In this document: piece by piece, positions 22,794 through 29,510 of the stretch | How the letters are laid out: every line of letters starts with the position of its first letter | How positions within the stretch are numbered: the stretch's first letter is position 1 | DNA from: a virus | Direction: 5' to 3' (one strand) | DNA length: 34,784 nt | IMG/VR virus record: IMGVR_UViG_3300046007_015485 | Span: 1-34,784 of that record | Notes under the pieces: model-generated | Databases searched by the model: none | What the model was told of the DNA's origin: nothing | The model's input: only the letters and a program-made list of their open reading frames with translations | Position numbers and translations under genes: made by a program

Positions 22794-24706
22794 ATAAAAT
22801 AGAAGGATTGCAACTTATTCCTATAAACGATAAGAAGATTCCTTTAGTAAAGAATTGGCAAAACAGTACCGAAGCCCACAACTTCGACAACGCTTATGGT
22901 GTTGGATTGGTTTGTGGTGCAATATCAGGTAACGTAGAAGGGTTGGACTTTGACCTTAAATACGACCTTACTGGTGACTTGTTTGACCGATACAAAAGAG
23001 CCGTAAAGAAAATCAATCCAGACATACTTCCTAAACTTGTAGTTCAAAAGACTACTTCAGGAGGGTTCCATTGCCTTTACAAATGCTCGGTGATTGAAGG
23101 GAATAAGAAATTAGCCCAACGATACGCTACCGAAGAAGAGCAATTGCTTGGAGACAAGATTAAGGTATTGATTGAAACTAGAGGAGAAGGCGGATACTTG
23201 GCTATCTATCCAACTCCAGGATACGAATTAATCTACGGATCATTCGACAACATCCAAGAAATAACTCCAGAAGAACGCGAAGTGTTAATTAGCACGGCAA
23301 TAGAGTTTAACGAAGTAATAAAGGAGTTTAAACCAATAGTTAAGCCAACTAAGGTAGGTAAAGGAACGTCACCGTTCGAAGACTACGATGACCGAGGGGA
23401 TGTTATTTCGTTACTACAAAGTCACGGATGGAAAGTAATCGAACAAACAAGTTCAAAAACAATCTTCCTCCGTCCTGGACAAACAACGGCATCTCACTCA
23501 GGAAACTTTAACCACGATAACCGTTGGTTCTCCGTATTCAGCACCTCAACAATTTTTAACGCTCAGGAAGGATACCGTCCTTACGCAGTGTACGCAATGT
23601 TAGAATGTAACGGAGACTTCAGCGAAGCATCTAAAAAGCTTTACGATGAAGGTTACGGTGAACGCAGAGAGTTACAACGTGAAGAGAAGGTTCCTTCCAA
23701 GATTGATACTTTAGGAGAGAACAAATTTGTAGTGAAGCGTTCTGAATACCAACACTACATTAAGCAGGTTATTGACGGAACATTACAACTTGGGACCACA
23801 TACGGATTCCCGTCACTTGACAAAAACCTAGTATTCAACGAAGGGTATTTGAACATTTGGAATGGATACGATAATATCGGTAAAACAACAGTGCTTTGGT
23901 ATTTTAAGGTCCTACAGTCACTATTACAAGGTCGCAAGCATATTATCTACTCAGCAGAAAATAACTCGTTTGGAGGAACCCAGCGCAAGTTAATGGAGTT
24001 TTACCTTTGTAAGAAGTTAAATGATATGAAGGAAGACGAATTAGCAGCTGCATATCAGTTTGTTGATGATCACTTCTCAATCATTAAAAACAACGACATC
24101 TACAATTACAAAGACGTTTTGAATATTATTGAGCTTTGTAATAGCGAAAGACACCACGATACGGCATTAATCGATCCGTACAACTCATTAAAAATCGACT
24201 TATCCAGCAAAAGCAAACTGTCAACACATGACTATCACTACGAAGCTATGTCGGAGATGCAAGTTTTTGCGATGAAACATAAGACAACAATCGACCTAAA
24301 TGCTCATGCTGTTACTTCAGCTTTAAGAAATAATGGTGACAAGGCTCCATCAAAAGGAGATACTGAGCAAGGAACGAAGATGTCGGCTAAGGCGATGGAC
24401 TTTATAACTCTCCATCGTGTTACAAACCATCCTACAGATTGGATGTGGACCGAGATTTACGCTCGCAAGATTAAGGACACCGACTTAGGAGGTCAAGTAA
24501 CTCCTTCCGACAAACCATTTAAAATGAAGATGGTTAACAAGGTAGGATTTGAGGATGAGTTTGGATACAATCCAGTTCTAGCTTTCCACAACAAAGAAAG
24601 TTACAATCCTCCAGTAGCAATACAAGAGAACTTATCGTTCTTGGATGAGAAGCCAATCAGAAAATTAGTAATTAAAGATGAAGAAGAAGAGGAGGATCCG
24701 TGGTAG
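22784..24706 (+). CDS. Primase-helicase (PrimPol + RecA-type helicase)
   Basis: 640 residues. N-terminal AEP-type primase/polymerase: VEGLDFD (Asp55 and Asp57 as metal ligands), TTSGGFHCLYK (90-100, SGGxH) and ETRGEGGYLAIYPTPGYEL (131-149). C-terminal RecA-fold helicase: GYDNIGKTT Walker A (361-369), IIYSAENN (387-394), ALIDPYNSL Walker B (461-469, Asp464), then a basic stretch with DLNAHAVTS. It ends in DEEEEEDPW, an acidic-aromatic tail that could contact partner proteins. This is the main replicative engine: it primes and unwinds phage DNA. The start at ATG 22784 overlaps the previous gene by 10 bp. Confidence 0.9.
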   Translation: MQINKIEGLQLIPINDKKIPLVKNWQNSTEAHNFDNAYGVGLVCGAISGNVEGLDFDLKYDLTGDLFDRYKRAVKKINPDILPKLVVQKTTSGGFHCLYKCSVIEGNKKLAQRYATEEEQLLGDKIKVLIETRGEGGYLAIYPTPGYELIYGSFDNIQEITPEEREVLISTAIEFNEVIKEFKPIVKPTKVGKGTSPFEDYDDRGDVISLLQSHGWKVIEQTSSKTIFLRPGQTTASHSGNFNHDNRWFSVFSTSTIFNAQEGYRPYAVYAMLECNGDFSEASKKLYDEGYGERRELQREEKVPSKIDTLGENKFVVKRSEYQHYIKQVIDGTLQLGTTYGFPSLDKNLVFNEGYLNIWNGYDNIGKTTVLWYFKVLQSLLQGRKHIIYSAENNSFGGTQRKLMEFYLCKKLNDMKEDELAAAYQFVDDHFSIIKNNDIYNYKDVLNIIELCNSERHHDTALIDPYNSLKIDLSSKSKLSTHDYHYEAMSEMQVFAMKHKTTIDLNAHAVTSALRNNGDKAPSKGDTEQGTKMSAKAMDFITLHRVTNHPTDWMWTEIYARKIKDTDLGGQVTPSDKPFKMKMVNKVGFEDEFGYNPVLAFHNKESYNPPVAIQENLSFLDEKPIRKLVIKDEEEEEDPW

Positions 24707-24921
24707 TAACAGTTAATATCGGTTCAGAAGACAACCAAATTTTATTAGAGGTGCATGGCGATTATGAAAAGCCTACATCTGGAGATTATGAAACTCCTCC
24801 AACGCACGGAATATTTACAATCGAAGATGTGCTTTATGATGATGTGAGTATTTTTAACTTGCTCAAGTGCATTGAGTTTGATTGGGAGGATTTGGAAGAA
24901 AAGGTAATTGATAGATTATAA
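24700..24921 (+). CDS. Small acidic hypothetical protein, 73 aa
   Basis: GTG start overlapping the primase-helicase stop by 7 bp (MVVTVNIGSEDNQILLEVHG). Acidic C-terminus (FDWEDLEEKVIDRL). Last gene before a strong terminator. No family recognised. Confidence 0.65.
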   Translation: MVVTVNIGSEDNQILLEVHGDYEKPTSGDYETPPTHGIFTIEDVLYDDVSIFNLLKCIEFDWEDLEEKVIDRL

Positions 24922-24923
24922 AA

Positions 24924-24951
24924 AAAGAACCAACTTAATCGTTGGTTCTTT
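24924..24951. terminator. Bidirectional Rho-independent terminator
   Basis: AAAGAACCAAC / GTTGGTTCTTT, 11 bp, loop of 6. A-tract on one side and T-tract on the other make it work for both convergent operons. It overlaps the last codons of the minus-strand gene at 24935. Confidence 0.88.
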
Positions 24952-25282
24952 CGTATTCAGGCTTAATATTCATATCATCGAAGTATTGGTGCATCCTAAT
25001 CACTTTCTGATAGACATTAATTCGGTTCTCTTGAGACTTAAAATGGCTATTCACAGCTTCAAAATATTCCTTTTGCTCGGCTTCAAACATCTTTTCGTAC
25101 CGACTCATTCCAATAACATTGGCAAGAAGGATAGTTGAAACTAGAGTAAAGACTATAGCCCATCTAAAGTGTATTTTACTTTTTTTCTCTTCAGTATAAG
25201 CATCAATAGCGTGTTCTATCGATTCGTGATCTCCGTTAAATAAATTCATCGAGATCTCGTGGAGGCGTTTTTGTTTATCCAT
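24935..25282 (-). CDS. Single-pass membrane protein, 115 aa
   Basis: MDKQKRLHEISMNLFNGDHE, then a membrane helix (HFRWAIVFTLVSTILLANVIG, about 38-58), then a helical charged tail (EKMFEAEQKEYFEAVNSHFKSQE). The last six residues are encoded by the terminator stem. It overlaps the upstream gene by 8 bp. Role unknown. Confidence 0.7.
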   Translation of the reverse strand: MDKQKRLHEISMNLFNGDHESIEHAIDAYTEEKKSKIHFRWAIVFTLVSTILLANVIGMSRYEKMFEAEQKEYFEAVNSHFKSQENRINVYQKVIRMHQYFDDMNIKPEYERTND

Positions 25283-25718
25283 TGTTTTTAAACATTTCTA
25301 TTAGTTCGGTGAAAGTGTAGTGTTTTTCATAATGAATTGATTTATGGTCAGCAAAATGTTTATGATACCATTTTTTCTCAGCAAAACTGTATACAAAGAA
25401 ATAATTGGTAAATATGTTTAATGCTTCCATTTCCTCCTTATGCTTTTCCTCTCTAAACTCAATTTCTTTTGCTGTGTTGCGAATAACTCCGCTTGAGAAA
25501 TATGTTTGTGCTGGCTCTCTTTTATCAGATAGCATCCATTCGTATAGCTTTTGAGATTCGCTTTCTTGAGCCTTTAAACGGATAGTGGCGTATTCATTAG
25601 CTATATCTTCATATCCAACAATTTGCATAGAATGATTACAAACATAATCCTTTCCGCAATTTATCAATGTATAATTTTTCTTAATAAACTCTTCTGCTGT
25701 TTTTATTTCTTTACTCAT
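25275..25718 (-). CDS. Hypothetical protein, 147 aa
   Basis: Soluble, helical, aromatic-rich C-terminus (NYFFVYSFAEKKWYHKHFAD). Two Cys (INCGKDYVCNHS) near the N-terminus. ATG 25718 follows the stop of the preceding accessory gene by 1 bp. No family recognised. Confidence 0.7.
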   Translation of the reverse strand: MSKEIKTAEEFIKKNYTLINCGKDYVCNHSMQIVGYEDIANEYATIRLKAQESESQKLYEWMLSDKREPAQTYFSSGVIRNTAKEIEFREEKHKEEMEALNIFTNYFFVYSFAEKKWYHKHFADHKSIHYEKHYTFTELIEMFKNNG

Positions 25719-25719
25719 C

Positions 25720-26127
25720 TTAGTTGGGTTGGTTAGTTAAAATTAATTCCTCGTTTGTTAATGCAAAGTATAGGTTTTGGAGTTGGTGGACATATTTTAT
25801 TTCTGTTTTATATTCGGTTTCCCATCCTTTCATTTGACCTGTTGTTGTAATATAAAAAGGATAATCATTTGCCTCATTAAGACCGCCATCGTTATAAAGA
25901 CTAAATCTAAAACTATCTTCTTCAAACTCTTTAGCGTACTCCATAAAATCAACTTCTGCGTCCATTGTAATAAACCCAAACTTTAACAACCATTCTTCGG
26001 TTAATGGGATAGGCTTAATCCAAGTTCTATCTGCCTCCCATAATTCCACAATATCATTTGGACTTATCTTTTTTATTTCGCCATTATCGTTATAATAGTT
26101 TCCTAATCGAATTTCATTTGCTTTCAT
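25720..26127 (-). CDS. Accessory protein with KYVHQLQNLYFAL motif (copy 1)
   Basis: 135 residues. MKANEIRLGNYYNDNGEIKK at the start, PIPLTEEWLLKFGF in the middle and IKYVHQLQNLYFALTNEEL at the end: a layout common in Bacteroidota phages and prophages, function unknown. A diverged paralogue is at 28964-29386. The N-terminal 'RxGNyv' part resembles a small beta-barrel; the C-terminal helix is the conserved signature. Confidence 0.8.
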   Translation of the reverse strand: MKANEIRLGNYYNDNGEIKKISPNDIVELWEADRTWIKPIPLTEEWLLKFGFITMDAEVDFMEYAKEFEEDSFRFSLYNDGGLNEANDYPFYITTTGQMKGWETEYKTEIKYVHQLQNLYFALTNEELILTNQPN

Positions 26128-26145
26128 GTTTACTTTGTTAGGGGG

Positions 26146-26385
26146 TTAATTAAATGTTCTATCAAATGTGCTTCTATATTCGGGAGTAAATTCAAAAGTT
26201 TCACTGATTCTACTAAAATTAGCAGTTACACTTTTTTTCTTTTTAGGTATATAAAAATCCTTTACCCAATTAAAGCAAGCATTACCACTTATAAATTCAA
26301 GGTCTGTAATTTTTATCCAAAAAAATAAGTATTTCTTTTTAGCAGTCCAAAAACCTTTTGTTTCTCTTTCAATTCTTATTTTCAT
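26146..26385 (-). CDS. Basic hypothetical protein, 79 aa
   Basis: MKIRIERETKGFWTAKKKYL then FFWIKITDLEFISGNACFNW. Aromatic and Lys-rich; no predicted membrane segment of full length. Accessory region gene, unidentified. Confidence 0.6.
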   Translation of the reverse strand: MKIRIERETKGFWTAKKKYLFFWIKITDLEFISGNACFNWVKDFYIPKKKKSVTANFSRISETFEFTPEYRSTFDRTFN

Positions 26386-26419
26386 CTTATTTCTGTTTTT
26401 GTATTAGTGAGTGAAAAAA

Positions 26420-26797
26420 TTACCAAAATTCCTTAATTGGTTTATAGTTATTGTCAGGACAGCAAGCTAAAAAGCCTTCGCCTAACTTATCAGTACTTAA
26501 ACTTCCGCACCCGCTACACATTTTTAAATTATCAATTACCTCCTTACTCTTTATCTCTGATATTATGCTCTGCTCGGTTGCGCCTGCTATGTAGTTATCA
26601 ATAGCATCTTCAAAATAAACAAAATTATCTCCATGTTTCTTAGCCCTTTCCTCAATGCTCTCATCTATTGATATGGTGGTGGTTAAGTCTTTCAGTAAAG
26701 CTATTAAATCAACTGAAGTAACGTATGTTCTACGCTCAATCCAGCCTATAACTTTTTCGTTGAAATCCTTTTCATCTATTATTATCTTGTTTCCCAT
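26420..26797 (-). CDS. Zinc-ribbon-like hypothetical protein, 125 aa
   Basis: The helical, acidic N-terminal part (EKDFNEKVIGWIERRTYVTS, DLIALLKDLTTTI) is followed by a compact Cys cluster, MCSGCGSLST and FLACCPDN (four or five Cys), which looks like a small zinc-binding ribbon. First gene after the promoters at 26819-26867. Function unknown. Confidence 0.7.
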   Translation of the reverse strand: MGNKIIIDEKDFNEKVIGWIERRTYVTSVDLIALLKDLTTTISIDESIEERAKKHGDNFVYFEDAIDNYIAGATEQSIISEIKSKEVIDNLKMCSGCGSLSTDKLGEGFLACCPDNNYKPIKEFW

Positions 26798-26818
26798 TGC
26801 TTAGTGTTTTAGTGGTTA

Positions 26819-26826
26819 CAAATGTA
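26819..26826 (-). promoter_or_regulatory. -7-like element TACATTTG
   Basis: Matches TAnnTTTG and lies 22 bp before ATG 26797. It is downstream of the ECF-like site at 26840-26867, so the same gene may have two start points. Confidence 0.45.
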
Positions 26827-26839
26827 GTTATTAACTAAT

Positions 26840-26867
26840 AATACGCATAAAAAAAGAATAGGTTACA
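26840..26867 (-). promoter_or_regulatory. ECF-like promoter TGTAAC-N16-CGTATT
   Basis: TGTAAC (26867-26862) is in the loop of the terminator hairpin at 26851-26884; 16 bp on, CGTATT (26845-26840). The -35 box is thus inside the terminator of the upstream operon: a compact termination/re-initiation point. Confidence 0.55.
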
Positions 26868-26884
26868 ATAACACTATTCTTTTT
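26851..26884. terminator. AT-rich terminator hairpin
   Basis: AAAAAGAATAG / CTATTCTTTTT, 11-bp arms, 12-nt loop, flanked by A and T runs, so it can work in either direction. On the minus strand it ends the transcript from 27543 and its downstream non-coding block. Confidence 0.65.
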
Positions 26885-26893
26885 AAAAAGAAA

Positions 26894-26945
26894 ACTGCAT
26901 CTTCCTGAGTCATTAGCCTGGGGGACGGTGCAGTATTCAAAATAC
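26894..26945. other. Non-coding hairpins after the terminator
   Basis: ACTGCA / TGCAGT (26894-26899 with 26929-26934) closes a 29-nt loop; in plus orientation TCTTCC and GGGGGA can extend it with G-U pairs. It is followed by GTA / TAC around a 7-nt loop (26933-26945). These may be parts of a non-coding RNA together with 26988-27069; strand and boundaries are uncertain. Confidence 0.35.
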
Positions 26946-26987
26946 TCTTCGCTGGTTTCAACTCCATGAGTACTTCTATTCTTTTTT

Positions 26988-27069
26988 AACCTCTTGTGGA
27001 TTCTAACCACTTACAATCTGTTAGGATTTACTAACTAGATTAGCCATTACAGTCGGCATCTTCAAGGTT
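26988..27069 (-). ncRNA. tRNA-shaped structured RNA candidate
   Basis: Reading leftwards, 82 nt fold into a four-armed plan. Terminal stem AACCTT with AGAGGTT (6 bp, one G-U). Small arm GCC/GGC with a 9-nt loop. Long central arm AATCT-GTTAG / CTAAC-AGATT (10 bp, one bulged A, 6-nt loop). T-like arm GTGG/CCAC with 7-nt loop TTAGAAT. It lacks the GG of a D loop and the C of TTCRA, and the central loop is no normal anticodon loop. It could be a tRNA-like RNA, a decayed tRNA or an unrelated RNA. It lies right after the 27073-27543 gene. Confidence 0.35.
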
Positions 27070-27072
27070 ATG

Positions 27073-27543
27073 CTACAACAACGGTTTAGCTTCCATAATC
27101 AAATCCTTAAAATCTTCAAGGAACTTGTTGCGGATCTCGAATGATTTGAAGGCTAAGAATGTTTGAACTCTAGGAGAGTCATAATAAGTTATTTGGTCTT
27201 CTTTAAAATAAATACCGAATTTATACGATTCATCCGTCCAATCTGGCTCCCATCCTTCATTATACAAGTACATCCATTGAGATAGCTGAGATAAAGCTAA
27301 GGATGCGCGAGCTTGGGCTTCGGTGCGGAAAACATTCTTATTCTCTTTATCCGCCTTTAGAGTTGTTGCTGTTAAATATACTCCACTATTTACAGTTGTA
27401 TAAAATCCGCTAAAACGAGTTGGAAAATCCTCCCATGAAATCTTATTTTTAACTACTTTAATCTCAATATCTAGGTTACTAGACTTTACTACTTCTCCTT
27501 TTACGAGTTTTTGCAACTCTTCGGGGGTGATGCTTATTTGCAT
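27073..27543 (-). CDS. Conserved phage hypothetical protein, 156 aa
   Basis: MQISITPEELQKLVKGEVVK at the start. The central FRTEAQARASLALSQLSQWM followed by YNEGWEPDWTDESYKFGIYF is a pattern seen in many phage and prophage proteins of Bacteroidota ('AxAsLAqLsqL...W.PDW'), role unknown. Preceded by a weak ECF-like promoter. Confidence 0.75.
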   Translation of the reverse strand: MQISITPEELQKLVKGEVVKSSNLDIEIKVVKNKISWEDFPTRFSGFYTTVNSGVYLTATTLKADKENKNVFRTEAQARASLALSQLSQWMYLYNEGWEPDWTDESYKFGIYFKEDQITYYDSPRVQTFLAFKSFEIRNKFLEDFKDLIMEAKPLL

Positions 27544-27556
27544 AATATTTTAGTTT

Positions 27557-27584
27557 TTAACTACTCTTACGAGTAAAGGTTACA
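27557..27584 (-). promoter_or_regulatory. Weak ECF-like promoter TGTAAC-N16-AGTTAA
   Basis: TGTAACCTTT matches the consensus, but the -10 begins with A instead of C. It uses the TAA stop of the gene at 27580-27753 as part of the -35 box, like two other sites. Confidence 0.35.
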
Positions 27585-27753
27585 ATTCATAATTATCAAA
27601 AATAGATTCGATCAACCAAACCAAAGTTTCAACCATCCAATCCAGGAGCATACACTCCATCAAAAGATTAACGAATCCAGTGTAAGGTTCGAAACATACC
27701 CGAATGATCCCGACTATCAGGATCACCGAGAGGATAATTGCTATAATCGTCAT
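27580..27753 (-). CDS. Small membrane protein, 57 aa
   Basis: MTIIAIILSVILIVGIIRVC then FEPYTGFVNLLMECMLLDWM: one clear membrane helix (1-19) followed by an amphipathic, Trp-rich helix. It overlaps the previous gene as TAATG, so it is in its operon. GC content is slightly higher than its neighbours'. Function unknown. Confidence 0.6.
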   Translation of the reverse strand: MTIIAIILSVILIVGIIRVCFEPYTGFVNLLMECMLLDWMVETLVWLIESIFDNYEL

Positions 27754-27992
27754 TAGTAAGTGCTTAGTCCTAGTTTAATTAGTTCTTTGTCGAAGAAAGC
27801 AAACAGAGTCATTTCGGCATCAGCAACTTCTTTTATTTCTCTTGGAGATAACTTTATTTTGTCGTAAGTACTAAGATTAACTGCATCTTCATTCATCCTT
27901 AACGCCATCATTTTTAACTCTGCTAAAGACTCTATCGTAATCTTTAACTCTATAGGCTCGAAGCCTGATTTCTTGTTTGTTTCGATTTTCAT
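27753..27992 (-). CDS. Hypothetical protein, 79 aa
   Basis: MKIETNKKSGFEPIELKITI, helical (ESLAELKMMALRMNEDAV) with a mid-protein KIKLSPREIKEVADAEM segment. It overlaps both neighbours by 3-4 bp. No family recognised. Confidence 0.7.
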   Translation of the reverse strand: MKIETNKKSGFEPIELKITIESLAELKMMALRMNEDAVNLSTYDKIKLSPREIKEVADAEMTLFAFFDKELIKLGLSTY

Positions 27993-28531
27993 TGTTTTTT
28001 TGTTTTAATTTCATAAATACCAATAGCACATACTGACCATCCAAGCGAAAGTCCAAGATAACACGCTCTTCCTACATAGTCAAGAGTCGTTAAGTTAAAG
28101 TCTAGTCTAATAAACGCTAACCCTAGATAAGTTAGAATAAATGTCGAAATGATAATTCCGATTCGTGTTAGCTGTTTTTTCATTGGTGAGTTGTTAATTT
28201 GTTCTTGTAACTTTTCATATTCGAAGTCTAACCTAGCAGACTCTCTACATAAGGCATAATAACGATCAAGATTTTTATCTAGCTCTTCGTTATACTCTTT
28301 CCATTTTTCTGGTGACATTGTTTTATTTATTTGGTTAAATTCTTTACGCTGCTGGACCATCGTCCATAATAATCCGTCAGATGGAGTAAATTCTTGTTCT
28401 AATAATTCTTTTCGCCATGTATGCTGCTCATTTATTCCTAAGTAAGCCTCAACAAGATCAATTCGTCCTGCATCTGGTCTAATCCCAACAAAGCCTCTGG
28501 CATAAAGCCGCTTTTTCTCTAATTCATTCAT
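27989..28531 (-). CDS. Membrane protein with cytoplasmic helical domain, 180 aa
   Basis: Residues 1-120 are soluble and charged. Two membrane helices follow (LTRIGIIISTFILTYLGLAF and CYLGLSLGWSVCAIGIY), ending KTKKQ. No catalytic motif. Accessory gene that could act in superinfection exclusion, but that is only a guess from topology. Confidence 0.7.
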   Translation of the reverse strand: MNELEKKRLYARGFVGIRPDAGRIDLVEAYLGINEQHTWRKELLEQEFTPSDGLLWTMVQQRKEFNQINKTMSPEKWKEYNEELDKNLDRYYALCRESARLDFEYEKLQEQINNSPMKKQLTRIGIIISTFILTYLGLAFIRLDFNLTTLDYVGRACYLGLSLGWSVCAIGIYEIKTKKQ

Positions 28532-28548
28532 TTTTACAATTTTTGTAC

Positions 28549-28842
28549 CTATTCATTCTTTATAAACGATTTAAATATTTCTTCTTCCGTCCTTGTGTAC
28601 CAGCCTTCATCCGTTTTATCCCTCCTATGTTTGAAACATTCTTGAGTATCTATCTGACAAGTATTAGGAAGGAAAGAAACATCCTTACCGAACTTGTTAC
28701 AATACCCGTAGTGAATCCTATGGCTTGCATTCTTTTGATCGAGATTTATCTCCTTCTCATCCCAAAACTTCTTCTTCTCAAAATCACGCTGCATAAACAA
28801 GCAGTCATTACAGTTGCAATCTATTTTTTGTAACTCTATCAT
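28549..28842 (-). CDS. Cys-rich conserved phage protein, 97 aa
   Basis: Cys/His pattern NCNDCLFMQRDFEKKKF at the start, RIHYGYCNKFGKDVSFLPNT, then CQIDTQECFKHRR. This CxxC...HYGxCxKF...PNxCxxxTxxCFxHRR layout looks like a small zinc-binding family of Bacteroidota phages, possibly nucleic-acid-binding. Functional role unknown. Confidence 0.75.
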   Translation of the reverse strand: MIELQKIDCNCNDCLFMQRDFEKKKFWDEKEINLDQKNASHRIHYGYCNKFGKDVSFLPNTCQIDTQECFKHRRDKTDEGWYTRTEEEIFKSFIKNE

Positions 28843-28856
28843 TTTTACATTTTTTG

Positions 28857-28957
28857 TCGGTAGGGCAGCACTCGAACCTGCACGATATTAAAATCATAAA
28901 CACTCAGTTTGGTTTTATCCAAAAGGATCACGCGTCTACCAATTCCGCCACCTACCG
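28857..28957 (-). tRNA. tRNA-Leu-like gene with abnormal anticodon arm
   Basis: Acceptor stem CGGTAGG/CCTACCG pairs perfectly (28957-28951 with 28864-28858). TGGCGGAATTGGTAGACGC is a textbook tRNA-Leu D arm, and CAGGTTCGAGTGCTG is a T arm, with one G-G mismatch (position 53/61) where C61 became G. A class II variable region is present. Between D arm and variable arm no standard 5-bp/7-nt anticodon hairpin can be drawn; the best is TTTGG/CCAAA with a 6-nt ATAAAA loop. The total of 101 nt is ~15 too long. CCA is not encoded. Either a non-decoding tRNA remnant or a modified tRNA; decoding identity cannot be given. Confidence 0.6.
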
Positions 28958-28963
28958 ATGTTT

Positions 28964-29386
28964 TTAAACTAATTCTTCTCCTACTAAGGAGTAATAAAGA
29001 TTCTGTAACTGGTGGACGTACTTTAAATTGTAACAAAAAAATAAAGACGTGTAATCTAAACTGTCGGTTCCAGAATCATAATACTCATGACCGAAAAACC
29101 AAGTCTTGTCATTAAAATGAGTCTCAATAACAAATCCCCAATCAGCCATCTGCAATCGATACTTCTTTCCATATCTTGACGGTCCCACAAGCTCAAACCA
29201 AAGCTCAAGAATTTTCTCCTCGGTTAGTTCTATAGGAATCAAATCATCAACAGAAATACAATAATAGTCTATACCATTTTTTTCTGCCGTGCAACCAAGT
29301 GGACCACTACCGATTGAGATCAATCTGTATTTATCACCGTATCTGTCCTGAACCAGGTTCCCTATGCGTATGTCTTTTATATTCAT
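28964..29386 (-). CDS. Accessory protein with KYVHQLQNLYYSL motif (copy 2)
   Basis: 140 residues. MNIKDIRIGNLVQDRYGDKY, then LIPIELTEEKILELW and the closing LKYVHQLQNLYYSLVGEEL. Same layout as 25720-26127: small N-terminal barrel, central TEE helix, conserved C-terminal helix. The two are diverged paralogues 3 kb apart in one gene cluster. Function unknown. Confidence 0.8.
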   Translation of the reverse strand: MNIKDIRIGNLVQDRYGDKYRLISIGSGPLGCTAEKNGIDYYCISVDDLIPIELTEEKILELWFELVGPSRYGKKYRLQMADWGFVIETHFNDKTWFFGHEYYDSGTDSLDYTSLFFCYNLKYVHQLQNLYYSLVGEELV

Positions 29387-29404
29387 GATTATTTTTTAAG
29401 TTAA

Positions 29405-29428
29405 GTAGTAGCCATCTCTGACTACTAC
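29405..29428 (-). promoter_or_regulatory. Leader hairpin before the copy-2 gene
   Basis: GTAGTAG / CTACTAC, 7 bp, 10-nt loop TCAGAGATGG on the minus strand, 19 bp before ATG 29386. The loop is part of a GTCAGAGAT word also found at the 5' end of the small RNA at 34177-34285. Confidence 0.45.
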
Positions 29429-29481
29429 TAGTTACTGAAACGCAAATTAAGATTGAGACCTCTGTTTTGTTTCTTGATGGT

Positions 29482-29510
29482 TCTACGCAATAAGGCATAA
29501 GAAGGTTACA
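29482..29510 (-). promoter_or_regulatory. ECF-like promoter TGTAAC-N17-CGTAGA
   Basis: TGTAAC (29510-29505), 17 bp, CGTAGA (29487-29482) followed by AC, leftward. Spacing one base longer than the other members. It would transcribe the accessory cluster starting at 29386. Confidence 0.45.

Noticed and set aside
26933-26945. Hairpin with TTTTGAA (minus) or TTCAAAA (plus) loop as a tRNA-Gln or tRNA-Leu anticodon arm
   Set aside because: No matching acceptor or T arm could be built around it on either strand.
28543-28833. Plus-strand frame opposite the Cys-rich protein
   Set aside because: Antisense shadow; the minus frame has the conserved Cys/His pattern.
28845-29036. Minus-strand frame of 63 codons
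   Set aside because: It translates the tRNA-like gene and the end of the 28964-29386 gene out of frame.
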